From: Thioalkalivibrio sp. ALMg11
Lineage (GTDB): Bacteria; Pseudomonadota; Gammaproteobacteria; Ectothiorhodospirales; Ectothiorhodospiraceae
Reading direction: 5' to 3'
DNA: 64,000 bases
NCBI RefSeq assembly: GCF_000377905.1
Contig: NZ_KB898877.1
Location: 1 to 64,000 of the forward strand
Both the position numbers and the translations under genes were made by a program. Shown here in pieces: positions 18,721 to 27,642 of the stretch (position 1 is its first letter; every line of letters begins with the position of its first letter). The notes under the pieces were generated by a model. The model saw nothing but the letters and a program-made list of their open reading frames with translations, did no database searches and was not told the DNA's origin.

Positions 18721-18746
18721 AACCAAGGGGCCCCCACCTCTTCCAA

Positions 18747-18777
18747 GGCCCGGGTACCGCTGGTCCCGGGCCTTTTT
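18747..18777 (+). terminator. Rho-independent terminator
   Basis: GGCCCGGG stem, ten-base loop, CCCGGGCC, then TTTTT. Confidence 0.85.
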
Positions 18778-18855
18778 GTTTGCGTCGCCCGCGAGTGATC
18801 AATCAACGCCTGTCTACACTTCAGGTGATGCCAACTCACGCTGAGCGTAGGCCAA

Positions 18856-19509
18856 ATGCGTTTTCGAGACCGAAACGAAGCCGGCGAGCAACTCGCACAC
18901 GCCCTGGACCGCTATCGCGGACAGCCCGGCGTTGTGTACGCCTTGCCGCGCGGTGGAGTCCCCCTGGGGGTCGCTGTCGCCGGGCACCTGGGCATGCCCC
19001 TGGATCTCCTGATCCCGCGCAAGATCGGCCACCCGTTCCATCCCGAGTACGCGATCTGTGCCGTGCCCGAGCAGGGCGAGCGGGTCTGTAATCCGCGCGA
19101 GGCCGAACGCGTCGATCCGGACTGGCTGGACCAGGCGGAGGCACGCGAACGCGCCGAAGCCCAACGCAGGCGCGCGCTCTACTGCACGGCACCCTCCCCG
19201 GACGTTGGCGGCAAGCTGGCGATCATTGTCGACGACGGGATCGCCACCGGACTGACCATGCGCGCCGCGATCCGTGACGCGCGTCAGCGCAAGCCTCGCC
19301 ACCTGGTCGTGGCGATCCCGGTGGCACCAGCGGAAACCGCGGCGCTCCTGGAAAACGAGGTGGATGAACTCGTCACCCTGGACATCCCCAAGTACTACCG
19401 CGGCTCGGTGGGGGCGTACTACGAGGATTTCGCCCAGACCTCCGACGACGAGGTCATCGCGTTGATGGCCTCGGTCCACCACGCGCAAAAACCCGATGTC
19501 TCGCGCTGA
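18856..19509 (+). CDS. Phosphoribosyltransferase-fold protein
   Basis: Protein of 217 residues with the type I phosphoribosyltransferase fold. The PRPP-binding loop reads LAIIVDDGIATGLTM (about 119-133), and the N-terminal VYALPRGGVPLGVAVA matches the family of predicted phosphoribosyltransferases that pair with or fuse to a dienelactone-hydrolase-like protein. Substrate unknown; PRPP loop intact, so catalytic. The stop lies 14 bases inside the next gene, an overlap that implies coupling. Confidence 0.82.
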   Translation: MRFRDRNEAGEQLAHALDRYRGQPGVVYALPRGGVPLGVAVAGHLGMPLDLLIPRKIGHPFHPEYAICAVPEQGERVCNPREAERVDPDWLDQAEARERAEAQRRRALYCTAPSPDVGGKLAIIVDDGIATGLTMRAAIRDARQRKPRHLVVAIPVAPAETAALLENEVDELVTLDIPKYYRGSVGAYYEDFAQTSDDEVIALMASVHHAQKPDVSR

Positions 19510-20143
19510 GGAACAGACTGTCGCCCTGGTCCTGGACGACCAGGTCCACCTGGGCATTCTCGGCCTGCCCGAGACGCCCGCCGGACTCGTGATCTTCGCG
19601 CACGGAAGCGGCAGTAGCCGCCTGAGCCCGCGCAACCACCAGGTCGCTCAGACACTGCAGGCAAGCAACATCGCCACCCTGATGTTCGACCTTCTCACCG
19701 AGGCCGAGGATCGCACCTACGCCAACCGCTTCGATATCGAGCTACTCGGCCGGCGGCTGGTGCAAGCCTGCCAATGGGCGGCCGCCCAGCCTCGTCTGGC
19801 TCCCCTGCCGCTCGGGCTGTTTGGCGCCAGCACCGGCGCCGCCGCAGCGTTGCAGGCCGCCGCGGCCGCGCCGGAGACCATCCGGGCCGTTGTCTCGCGC
19901 GGCGGCCGACCGGACCTGGCAGGCGAGGCCCTGCCCCGAGTCCAGAGCCCCACCCTCCTGATCGTGGGCGGTGACGACACCATGGTGATTCAACTGAATC
20001 GCCAGGCGCAGGCGCTTATGCACGCGCGCTGCGAGCTCCAGATCGTGCCTGGCGCCAGCCACCTGTTCGAGGAACCGGGCACTCTGGAACAGGCAGCCGA
20101 ACTCGCGGCCGCCTGGTTCAGTCAGTGCTTCACTACGGGGTAA
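19496..20143 (+). CDS. Alpha/beta hydrolase (dienelactone hydrolase-like)
   Basis: Protein of 215 residues. Nucleophile serine in GLFGASTGAAAAL, acid aspartate in IVGGDDTMV and histidine in PGASHLFEE form the expected triad; HGSGSS near residue 36 is the oxyanion region. It overlaps the phosphoribosyltransferase gene by 14 bases. In many proteobacteria these two activities are encoded side by side or fused, but the joint reaction is not established. Its 3' end also overlaps the convergent alcohol dehydrogenase gene by 11 bases. Confidence 0.83.
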   Translation: MSRAEEQTVALVLDDQVHLGILGLPETPAGLVIFAHGSGSSRLSPRNHQVAQTLQASNIATLMFDLLTEAEDRTYANRFDIELLGRRLVQACQWAAAQPRLAPLPLGLFGASTGAAAALQAAAAAPETIRAVVSRGGRPDLAGEALPRVQSPTLLIVGGDDTMVIQLNRQAQALMHARCELQIVPGASHLFEEPGTLEQAAELAAAWFSQCFTTG

Positions 20144-21188
20144 TGGCGACCTTCAGTACGCCGTCGCGCTGATGCGAGAACAGGTCGTAGGCCGCCTCGA
20201 TATCCGCCAGCTTGTAACGGTGCGTCACCATCGACGTCAGATCCACGCGCCCCGAGGCGACGACCTCCATCAACCGCCGCATGCGTTCCTTCCCGCCGGG
20301 GCACAGGGTGGTCACGATGGTGTGATCGCCCAGGCCGGCGGCGATTGCATCCAGCGGCATGGAGACCTTGCCCGAATACACCCCGAGACTGGAAAGCGTC
20401 CCGCCCGGTTTCAGGATGCGCAGGCAGGCCTCGAACGTCTCCTGCTGCCCCAGGGCCTCGATGGACACATCCACCCCGCGCCCGCCAGTCAGCTCCATGA
20501 TCGTCTCGACCGGGTCCTGCTCGCGGAAGTCGATCGCCACGTCCGCCCCCAGCTTGCGGGCGGTCTCCAGGCGTTCCGGCACCCCGTCCACCACGATGAT
20601 CCGGGTGGCCCCCATGAGCTTGGCACCCGCCGTGGCACAAAGGCCGATGGGGCCCTGGGCGAACACGGCCACGGTATCGCCGATGTGGATATGCCCATGC
20701 TCGGCGCCGCCGAAACCCGTGCTCATGATGTCGGGACACATCAGCACCTGCTCGTCGCTCAGGCCATCCGGCACCGGGGTCAGATTCGCCTGCGCATTGG
20801 GGATACGCACGTACTCCGCCTGGCAGCCATCGATCGTGTTTCCCAGCTGCCAGCCACCCATGGCCTTGCCACCACACTGGCTGGAGATGCCCTCCTGGCA
20901 GGAATGGCATTGCCCGCAGGGCGTGATCGCCCCCGCGATGACCCGCTGGCCGACCTCATAGCCGGTCACTGCGTCCCCGAGGCGTTCGATCACCCCAACC
21001 GGTTCGTGCCCCACGATGCGGCCCGCCTCCACCGGGTATTCGCCCTTGAGGATATGCACATCGGTCCCGCAGATGGTCGTGGTCGTCACCCGCAGCAGGG
21101 CGTCCGTCGGTCCGATCTCCGGGATCGGACGCTCCTGCAGCTCGATCCGTCCGGGTTCGACGAAAACCGCCGCCTTCATCATCTTCAT
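20133..21188 (-). CDS. Zinc-dependent secondary-alcohol-type dehydrogenase
   Basis: Protein of 351 residues of the medium-chain dehydrogenase family. Catalytic zinc ligands: Cys in TTICGTDVH (about 40), His-Glu in VGHEPVG, and the CPDIMSTGF segment. Structural zinc cysteines are present in PCGQCHSCQEGISSQC. The NAD(P)-binding motif is GPIGLCATAGAK. The MSTGFGGAE segment resembles Clostridium/Thermoanaerobacter secondary alcohol dehydrogenases. It probably oxidises a small secondary alcohol or reduces a ketone. Start chosen at ATG 21188, which has AAGGAGAT upstream; the frame is open 32 codons further. Confidence 0.88.
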   Translation of the reverse strand: MKMMKAAVFVEPGRIELQERPIPEIGPTDALLRVTTTTICGTDVHILKGEYPVEAGRIVGHEPVGVIERLGDAVTGYEVGQRVIAGAITPCGQCHSCQEGISSQCGGKAMGGWQLGNTIDGCQAEYVRIPNAQANLTPVPDGLSDEQVLMCPDIMSTGFGGAEHGHIHIGDTVAVFAQGPIGLCATAGAKLMGATRIIVVDGVPERLETARKLGADVAIDFREQDPVETIMELTGGRGVDVSIEALGQQETFEACLRILKPGGTLSSLGVYSGKVSMPLDAIAAGLGDHTIVTTLCPGGKERMRRLMEVVASGRVDLTSMVTHRYKLADIEAAYDLFSHQRDGVLKVAITP

Positions 21189-21342
21189 GCTGATCTCCTT
21201 TGATGCAGCCACCGGCACGCCGTGCCGGTATTCGGCCCTGATCCAACAAACATAGCAGGCCAACCGACCGGCAACAGCGCCCATCGCGACGGCCTGCTCG
21301 CCTGCCTTACAATGAGCCTACGTCCGCCGTTCAGGATCGCAT

Positions 21343-22113
21343 GTGATCTCGCTCATTCCCCGCCTGTTTCAACGCGCCCCGGCCCTCGACCCCGAAAGCC
21401 GGGCATGGATCCACGCCATCTTCGACTGGGCCGGGAACGAGCCGCACCTGGGGCCGATGCTGCGCAAGGCACATCTGGTACTGCCCACCGCCGAGCACTT
21501 CCCCGGGCAGGCCGACAATCGCCAGGCCATGGCTCAACTGGTGTTCGATCGCGTGCTGGACCATGCCGGACTCGCGGACAGCCCGTTCCGGCTCGTGCAC
21601 CCTGGAAACCTGATGGACGACCCCATCCCCTGGGATGCGATGAATACGGCCCGACCGAGCCGCAACCCGGCGGCCCCCCAGTCCGGGGGCGTCGGCATCC
21701 GCTACGATCCGGAGCTCGTCGCCCATTCCCAGGCGCTGATTGCCCACTTCGCGCGCGAGATCGCCTTGCGCCTGCTCGCCACGGCTGGCGAGCCCCCACC
21801 CGCCCTGGAGGGCAACGAGGCCCATATCGCGGAGCTCCTCGCCACCCAGATGGGCTTCGGGGTCATGCTGGCCAATACCGCCTTCCAGGTCCGCGTGAAT
21901 CAGTGCGGTGCCTGCAAGGGGCCGAGCGCCGAACGCGAAACCGCACTCTCGCGCGACGACCTTGCCTACGCCCTCGGGCTGTTCTGCCGGCAGCACGCCA
22001 TCCCGCCGTCCCGAGCGAGGGCTCACCTGAATACCCCGTTGCGCCCGGCCCTGCGCCACGCCCTGCGCGACCTCGCCCGTCGCGAGCGTGAAGCCGCGAG
22101 CGGCGCCGCCTGA
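21343..22113 (+). CDS. Hypothetical protein
   Basis: Protein of 256 residues, soluble, without recognised domain. It has a mainly helical, Ala/Arg/Leu-rich sequence, a region NMDDPIPWDAMNTARPS and one close cysteine pair (QCGACKG, about residues 187-193) that could bind metal or form a disulfide. The only start that fits is GTG at 21343; the ATG two bases earlier is followed at once by a stop. It is divergent from the alcohol dehydrogenase. Function not known. Confidence 0.6.
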   Translation: MISLIPRLFQRAPALDPESRAWIHAIFDWAGNEPHLGPMLRKAHLVLPTAEHFPGQADNRQAMAQLVFDRVLDHAGLADSPFRLVHPGNLMDDPIPWDAMNTARPSRNPAAPQSGGVGIRYDPELVAHSQALIAHFAREIALRLLATAGEPPPALEGNEAHIAELLATQMGFGVMLANTAFQVRVNQCGACKGPSAERETALSRDDLAYALGLFCRQHAIPPSRARAHLNTPLRPALRHALRDLARREREAASGAA

Positions 22114-22325
22114 TCGGCCCGTCCAACGGGCGCCAGCTGCACAGCCGCCAGGCGTGGCGTTATTCAATCCGTTTTATAAGACTTCTTCCGTACCTTACTG
22201 TCGGATAGGAGGATTTACTTGATAGAAAGTGGATACCACTTAGCGCGGGGTCTCGGCGCATTGAAGAGCCGTGCCCGGGCATCTAGTTACCAGAGTGCGA
22301 AACCACAGCTCTCTGGAGACCCATC

Positions 22326-22826
22326 ATGAAGACCCTGCGTTACTGCCTTGCTGCCCCGATCTTGCTCGCCTTTTCCGCCGCGCCCCTGCACGCCAGCGAG
22401 GGTACCTTCGACACCCCAACCCTGATCCCCGAGCTTGCGGTCAAGGCCGCAGAGGCCGCGGTCGAGGCCTGCCGCGAACGCGACACCCAGATCACCGCAG
22501 CCGTGGTCGACCGACATGGGACGCCGCAGGCCCTGAAGCGCGACCGATTTGCAGGTCCGCACACTGTGGATACCGCCATCCGCAAGGCCTGGACCGCCGT
22601 CAGCTTCCGCACCGACACCCTGGAGCTTCGCGAGATGACCGAACCGGGAGAGGCCGGCTATGGCATCCAGCACCTGCCAGGCGTCAGCACTCTGGGCGGC
22701 GGCAAGCAGATCACGACCGATGGTCGGATCGTCGGCGGCATCGGCATCTCCGGCGCCCCCAGCGGACAGGTCGATGACGAATGCGCAGCAGCCGGCATCG
22801 ACGCCATCACCGAAGACCTGCTCTGA
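22326..22826 (+). CDS. Secreted HbpS/GlcG family protein
   Basis: Protein of 166 residues with a clear signal peptide (MKTLRYCLAAPILLAFSAAPLHA) and a single GlcG/HbpS domain: AAVVDRHGTPQALKRDRFAGPH near the start and GKQITTDGRIVGGIGISGAPSGQVDDECA near the end. The family binds haem or small ligands in the periplasm and is often near oxidoreductases; the ligand is not determined. The 200 bases upstream contain an AT-rich stretch (22155-22240) suitable for a promoter. Confidence 0.85.
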   Translation: MKTLRYCLAAPILLAFSAAPLHASEGTFDTPTLIPELAVKAAEAAVEACRERDTQITAAVVDRHGTPQALKRDRFAGPHTVDTAIRKAWTAVSFRTDTLELREMTEPGEAGYGIQHLPGVSTLGGGKQITTDGRIVGGIGISGAPSGQVDDECAAAGIDAITEDLL

Positions 22827-22896
22827 TCCCCACCAACGCCCGGGGCCTTCTCGCATAAGCGGAGGGCCCCCTTCATCGCATGATCACGCGACCGTT

Positions 22897-23529
22897 TCAG
22901 GCGCCCAGCAAGCCGCTTCGCTGAAGCCCGTCGAAGATGAACTGCATCGCCAGCGCGCTCAGCAGCACGCCCAGAATGCGGGTGAGCACATGCGCGCCCG
23001 TCACACCCAGCCAATGCTGCAGACGTGACGCCACCAGCAAGCACACCAGCGCGAGCACCATTACGGCCACCAATGCGCCCAGCACCACGGCCTGGGCCGC
23101 CCAGTCGCCCTCGGCCCGGCTCATCATCAGGATCGCGGCCCCCATCGCGCCGGGGCCGGCCAGCAAGGGCGTGGCCAACGGAAAGATCGACAAGTCCTTG
23201 CGAGTGCGCGCCTCCTGCGTCTCGGCCGCCGTTGCCGACACCGCGCCCGAACTGCGCGCGAACACCATGTCGATGCCGATCAGCAACAGCAGGATCCCGC
23301 CCGCGGTATAAAGCGCCGCCAGCGAGATCCCCAGCAGCGACAACAGCGCCTCCCCGACCAGCGCAAACAGCAACAGGATGCCGCCAGCGACCGCCGCCCC
23401 GCGGATGGCCATGGCGCGGCGCTGGGCTGGGTCCACGCCCCGACTGAGGACCGCAAACACCACCGCGACATCCACCGGCCCGATGGTCACGAAGAACGTG
23501 GCCAGCGCGACGATTCCCAGTTCCAGCAT
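22897..23529 (-). CDS. MarC-family integral membrane protein
   Basis: Protein of 210 residues with six membrane helices and the MarC signature pieces VTIGPVDVAVVFAVL near the N-terminus and FPLATPLLAGPGAMGAAIL in the middle. Despite the name, MarC proteins are not shown to give antibiotic resistance; transport role unknown. ATG 23529 is preceded by GGAGGG, so I prefer it to the codon 13 residues upstream. A G/C hairpin at about 22842-22871 separates it from the convergent HbpS-like gene. Confidence 0.87.
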   Translation of the reverse strand: MLELGIVALATFFVTIGPVDVAVVFAVLSRGVDPAQRRAMAIRGAAVAGGILLLFALVGEALLSLLGISLAALYTAGGILLLLIGIDMVFARSSGAVSATAAETQEARTRKDLSIFPLATPLLAGPGAMGAAILMMSRAEGDWAAQAVVLGALVAVMVLALVCLLVASRLQHWLGVTGAHVLTRILGVLLSALAMQFIFDGLQRSGLLGA

Positions 23530-23606
23530 GGCGGATCCCTCCTCTGGCCCTTGTTCGCCGACGGCCATGACATGCCCAGAATGGGCCTGGCCATTAGGGG
23601 TTTAAA

Positions 23607-23635
23607 TTGCCCTTCGTGATCGACGCACCTACTTT
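23607..23635 (+). promoter_or_regulatory. Candidate promoter of the TonB receptor gene
   Basis: TTGCCC, 17-base spacer, TACTTT, about 38 bases before the ATG at 23674. Confidence 0.4.
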
Positions 23636-23673
23636 AGCGCGTTCTGAAACGCTTATTGGGGAGCCATCGAGTC

Positions 23674-25806
23674 ATGAAACGTCGTGTTGTCGGTCATCTG
23701 ACGCTGGCCAGTCTGCTTGCATCACCTGCCCTCGCCCATGCCCAGGAGGCCGCTCAGACACTGGGCACCGTATCGGTTACGGCCACCGGGTACGAGACGC
23801 TGATCGACGAGACGCCGTCTTCCGTCACCGTGATCGAGGCCAGCGAAATCCGCAACCGCGAGGCACGCACCCTCGGCGACCTTCTGCGCGGCCAGCCGGG
23901 TGTCGCCACGGCCGTGGACGGATCGGTGGGCTCCGATCCGATCATCCGCGGCCTGAAGCGCGACCAGGTGCTGGTTCTGGTCGATGACGTGCGCATCAAC
24001 GCGATGCAGCCACCGGCCCGCGGCTCGCTCGCCTCCTATGTCAACGTCGACCTGATCGAACGCATCGAGATCGTACGCGGCCCGGGCTCCGTGCTCTACG
24101 GCGCCGGTGCCATGGGCGGCGTGATCAACATCATCACCCGCGGCGGCGATTTCACCGACGAACCCGAGACCCGCGGCTTTTCGCGCCTGGGCGTCACCTC
24201 GGTCGACGAAGGCATCCGCGGCGCGATCGGCGTGACCGTCTCCAACGACCGCAACGTGCTGGACCTCTCCACCGCCTACCTGAACACCGACGACTACAAA
24301 AACGGCGACGGCGAGCGCCTGCGCGACTCCGGCACCGAACAGAACGCCTACCACCTGCGCTACCGCGGCAAGCTCGCACCAGGCCACGAGGTCCAGTTCC
24401 GCGCCCAGCGCGACGAACGCAAGGACGTCTGGTACCTCGCCTCGCGCAACTTCAACACCGATGAACCCCAGGAAGGATCTATTGCTCCGCCGATGGGGCT
24501 GAATACGCACTACACCCCGCGCCAGACCCGCGACCTGTACGAACTCCGGTACGAAGGCGAACTGAATGGCACCTGGGCACCGCGTGTCGAAGCCTCGGTC
24601 TACCGCCACGAACTATCGCGCGGCAACTACGACTGGAACAAACAGCTCGGACGGGACTACCGCACGTCCGACACGGACTTCACGACTGATGGACTGCGTC
24701 TTCAGGCCGAATTGATACCCACCGATGACCAGATCCTGCTGGTCGGAGCCGAGGCCTGGCGTCTTCGTGCAAGCCCCGAATCGTATTTCGGGACCGAGAG
24801 CAATGAGTTCCAACCAGGCGAGTATGTCAATCCGTTTATCGATACGCCTCAGCCTTTGGTAGAGAACGGACGCATTGAGTCGGTTGGGATATTCGCGCAG
24901 CACGAGACCTACCTGGACTGGGCCACGGTCAATCTTGGTGTTCGGTACGACGAGATTTCCGGGAAAGCGGATGATGCGTTCATGGTCGCCCCCCCACTCG
25001 ACAAGACCGACCGTAACCTCAGCTGGTCGGCCGGGTTGACCTGGCACCTGGATGAGGCCTTTAACCCGTATTTCAGCCTCTCCGAGGGCTATCGCTCTGC
25101 CAGTCTGCTGGAACGCTATCTCACCTATCCCTACAGCGACGGTTACACCTGGCTCAGCAATCCGCAGCTGGACCCGGAACGGAACCGCACGTTCGAGGTG
25201 GGCGCACGCGGCCAGATCGGCGCGACCTCCTACACCGTATCCGCTTACGAAAGCCGGATCCGCGACTACATAGGTGGCGAAGTAATCGGCTCCGAAATCA
25301 AGCAGACGATCAACCTCGACGAGGCCCGCATCCACGGCGTCGAGGCCCTGGTGGAGCACGCGTTTACCGCTGCGGTCACCGGCTACGCGAGCGGCACCTG
25401 GATTCGCGGCGAGAACCGCGACAGCCGCTTTGACGAGCCGCTGACCCAGATGCCGCCGCCTGAAGCCAGTATCGGGCTCAACCATTCGGTCGCGCAGGGC
25501 TGGCAGTGGGATGCCCGCATCCGCGCCGTCGCGAGCCAGAGCCGGACGGCCGACACCTTCACGGACAACAGCGAACGCAACACCTCCGGTTTCGCCACCG
25601 CCGATCTCGCGGTCGGCTACCGCTTCGGGCCCAGCGCCGGCTTTCGTTCCAACGAGATCACCTTTAGCGTGACTAACATCGCGAACAAGGCCTACCGCGA
25701 GCACGTTAACGAGATGACCGAGGCGCGCCTGGACCCGGCCAATGGCGTACAGGACATCTGGGCCCCCGGCCGCAGCTTCGGGCTGACCTGGAACGCCGAG
25801 TTCTAG
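23674..25806 (+). CDS. TonB-dependent outer membrane receptor
   Basis: Protein of 710 residues: signal peptide (about 1-28), TonB-box-like TLGTVSVTATG, plug domain with IIRGLKRDQVLVLVDDVRIN and RIEIVRGPGSVLYGAGAMGGVINIITRGG, then a 22-strand barrel ending in SFGLTWNAEF with the terminal Phe. Resembles haem/siderophore receptors of the HmuR/BtuB type. The ligand is not clear. The next gene, 44 bases downstream on the same strand, is a lipoate-protein ligase, an unusual partner that might hint at uptake of a lipoyl compound, but this is inference. Confidence 0.9.
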   Translation: MKRRVVGHLTLASLLASPALAHAQEAAQTLGTVSVTATGYETLIDETPSSVTVIEASEIRNREARTLGDLLRGQPGVATAVDGSVGSDPIIRGLKRDQVLVLVDDVRINAMQPPARGSLASYVNVDLIERIEIVRGPGSVLYGAGAMGGVINIITRGGDFTDEPETRGFSRLGVTSVDEGIRGAIGVTVSNDRNVLDLSTAYLNTDDYKNGDGERLRDSGTEQNAYHLRYRGKLAPGHEVQFRAQRDERKDVWYLASRNFNTDEPQEGSIAPPMGLNTHYTPRQTRDLYELRYEGELNGTWAPRVEASVYRHELSRGNYDWNKQLGRDYRTSDTDFTTDGLRLQAELIPTDDQILLVGAEAWRLRASPESYFGTESNEFQPGEYVNPFIDTPQPLVENGRIESVGIFAQHETYLDWATVNLGVRYDEISGKADDAFMVAPPLDKTDRNLSWSAGLTWHLDEAFNPYFSLSEGYRSASLLERYLTYPYSDGYTWLSNPQLDPERNRTFEVGARGQIGATSYTVSAYESRIRDYIGGEVIGSEIKQTINLDEARIHGVEALVEHAFTAAVTGYASGTWIRGENRDSRFDEPLTQMPPPEASIGLNHSVAQGWQWDARIRAVASQSRTADTFTDNSERNTSGFATADLAVGYRFGPSAGFRSNEITFSVTNIANKAYREHVNEMTEARLDPANGVQDIWAPGRSFGLTWNAEF

Positions 25807-25850
25807 ACCGGCCGAAGCCTTCGCCCCAAAGACAAGACAAGGACAACACC

Positions 25851-26930
25851 ATGCGTTTACGCGTAATCGACTTCGGCCAGCAGCCCGCCGTGCGTTCCCA
25901 GGCGGTCTACCACGGCATCGCCGAGGCCATGGGCAAGGACGACGATCCGGTGCTCACCCTGGTCAACCCCGACGACCCGTATGTCTGCGTCGGGCTGCAC
26001 CAGGAGATCGCCCTGGAGGCCGACGAAGACTTCTGCAAGGAACAGAACCTGCCGATCATCCGCCGCCATGTCGGCGGCGGTGCGGTGTATCTGGACCACA
26101 ACCAGATGTTCTTCCACTTCATCTATCCGTCGTCCAAGGCGCCACGGATCGTCTCGGAGATCTACAAGAAGTTCATCGATCCGGTGATCAACACCTATCA
26201 GGACCTCGGCGTGAACGCGACCTTCCGCCCGGTGAACGACATCCACGTGGACGGGCGCAAGATCGGCGGTACGGGCGCCGCCAGCATCGGCAATGCCACG
26301 GTGATGGTCGGCAGCTTCATGTTCGACTTCGACACCGCCACCATGGCGCGTTGCCTCAAGGTGCCGTCGGAGAAATTCCGCGACAAGCTGCGCGCCGGCA
26401 TGGAGGACTACATCACCACCCTGTCGCGCGAACTGGGCGAGATGCCGGCCCGCGAAACCGTACGCGATGCCTTCCTGAAACGGGTCGCCAGTGATCTCGC
26501 CGTCGAAGTCGAAATGAGCGAGCCCACCGCCGAGGAAAATGCGGCCATCGAGGAACAGGTCGCCGAACTGACCGACCCCGAATGGACCTACCGCAAGGGC
26601 CGCAAATTCGTCGAGATGGGCGTGAAGATCGCCGCCGGAACCCACCTGACCGAAGGTGCCCACAAGGCCCCCGGCGGGCTGATTCGGGCCCAGCTGATGG
26701 AAAAGGACGACCACATCGCCGATCTCCTGCTCTCCGGCGATTTCACCGTCTTCCCGGAAGACGGCATGGACCGCATCGCGGATGCCCTGCACGGCCAGCC
26801 ACTGGAAGAAGAAGCCCTGCGCACTGCCGCGACCACCTGCATGCAGGAAATCGGCCTGGACGCACCGGGCATCGAAGCCAACGACATTGCGACGGCGATC
26901 CTCGCCTGCGTCCACCGCGAGCCGCATTGA
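25851..26930 (+). CDS. Lipoate-protein ligase with fused LplB-like domain
   Basis: Protein of 359 residues. The N-terminal LplA/BPL fold carries RRHVGGGAVYLDHNQMFFHF (about 71-90) and the lysine-containing GRKIGGTGAASIGN (about 135-148). The C-terminal 110 residues (RKFVEMGVKIAAGTHLTEG, HIADLLLSGDFTVFPEDGMD) look like the accessory LplB-type domain. This LplA-LplB fusion matches the sLpl(AB) ligases described for sulfur-oxidising prokaryotes that lipoylate LbpA proteins of the sHdr system. The sHdr genes themselves are not in the window. It transfers lipoate via lipoyl-AMP. Operon with the TonB receptor is likely. Confidence 0.82.
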   Translation: MRLRVIDFGQQPAVRSQAVYHGIAEAMGKDDDPVLTLVNPDDPYVCVGLHQEIALEADEDFCKEQNLPIIRRHVGGGAVYLDHNQMFFHFIYPSSKAPRIVSEIYKKFIDPVINTYQDLGVNATFRPVNDIHVDGRKIGGTGAASIGNATVMVGSFMFDFDTATMARCLKVPSEKFRDKLRAGMEDYITTLSRELGEMPARETVRDAFLKRVASDLAVEVEMSEPTAEENAAIEEQVAELTDPEWTYRKGRKFVEMGVKIAAGTHLTEGAHKAPGGLIRAQLMEKDDHIADLLLSGDFTVFPEDGMDRIADALHGQPLEEEALRTAATTCMQEIGLDAPGIEANDIATAILACVHREPH

Positions 26931-26962
26931 CCGGTCACGCGCAAGGCTTCGCATCCAAATAG

Positions 26963-27000
26963 AAACGGCCGGACTACCCTCTTGGTAGTCCGGCCGTTTT
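26963..27000 (+). terminator. Strong rho-independent terminator
   Basis: AAACGGCCGGACTACC stem with a five-base loop and its complement, ending in TTTT. The A-rich left flank makes it work in both directions, between the ligase gene and convergent arsR. Confidence 0.92.
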
Positions 27001-27035
27001 GACGTTATTGCAGCTGCTTCTGCGCGCGACGACCC

Positions 27036-27389
27036 TCAGGCCGAATCCAGGCACTCCGCACGACTGGGTGCGGTGCTGAGCCGCCCCCGATCACTTGTGT
27101 ATGGCTCCGTTCGGGAGACGGCACGATCCGCAGTCTTCAGGATCTCCCCGGCCCATTCCGGAAGCTCCGGCGAGAGTCGATAATAGATCCAGTTGCTCGC
27201 GCGCCGGGTACACACCACCTGGGAGTGGCGCAGCGCGGCCAGATGACGCGACACCTTCGGCTGAGACATCTCCAGAGCGTGGGTCAGCTCGCAGACGCAC
27301 AGCTCCCCTTCCGCCTGCATCAGCAAGAGCGAGCGAAGCCGTGTCTCGTCGGCCAGCAAGTTGAACAGGTCCGTAGGGTTAAGCGACAT
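27036..27389 (-). CDS. arsR: ArsR-family transcriptional repressor
   Basis: Protein of 117 residues. Winged-helix domain with the arsenite-binding motif ELCVCEL (about 32-38), which corresponds to ELCVCDL of E. coli ArsR, and the recognition helix SQPKVSRHLAALRHSQVV. It should repress its target until As(III) or Sb(III) binds. No arsenite pump or arsenate reductase gene is next to it; it is followed by a terminator, so it is a solitary regulator. I chose MSLNPTDLFNLLADETRLR as the standard start; the long upstream open frame is not conserved-looking. The C-terminal 30 residues are a polar tail. Confidence 0.88.
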   Translation of the reverse strand: MSLNPTDLFNLLADETRLRSLLLMQAEGELCVCELTHALEMSQPKVSRHLAALRHSQVVCTRRASNWIYYRLSPELPEWAGEILKTADRAVSRTEPYTSDRGRLSTAPSRAECLDSA

Positions 27390-27642
27390 ACCGTATCCAG
27401 CAAAAATCCTTGGACGAACTATATCCCGACAGCTCAGGTCGGACAATGAATAGACCCCCGCGATTCCGCCCCAGTCCAGGACGAGCAAGCCGGTTGCGGC
27501 ATTTCGAACATCCGGCCGCATCTCCCTGGAAGATGTCCGACGTTTTCGCTCGTTACGTCTTCGATTCGTGTATGATGCGGGGTTGGCAGTTGCCATCCGA
27601 TTTTCGCCGGGCCTTCGTTTCCGGCCTGTGTGAGTACCCTAA

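Noticed and set aside
23590-23673. Possible cobalamin riboswitch before the TonB receptor
   Set aside because: Too short and no B12-box-like sequence.
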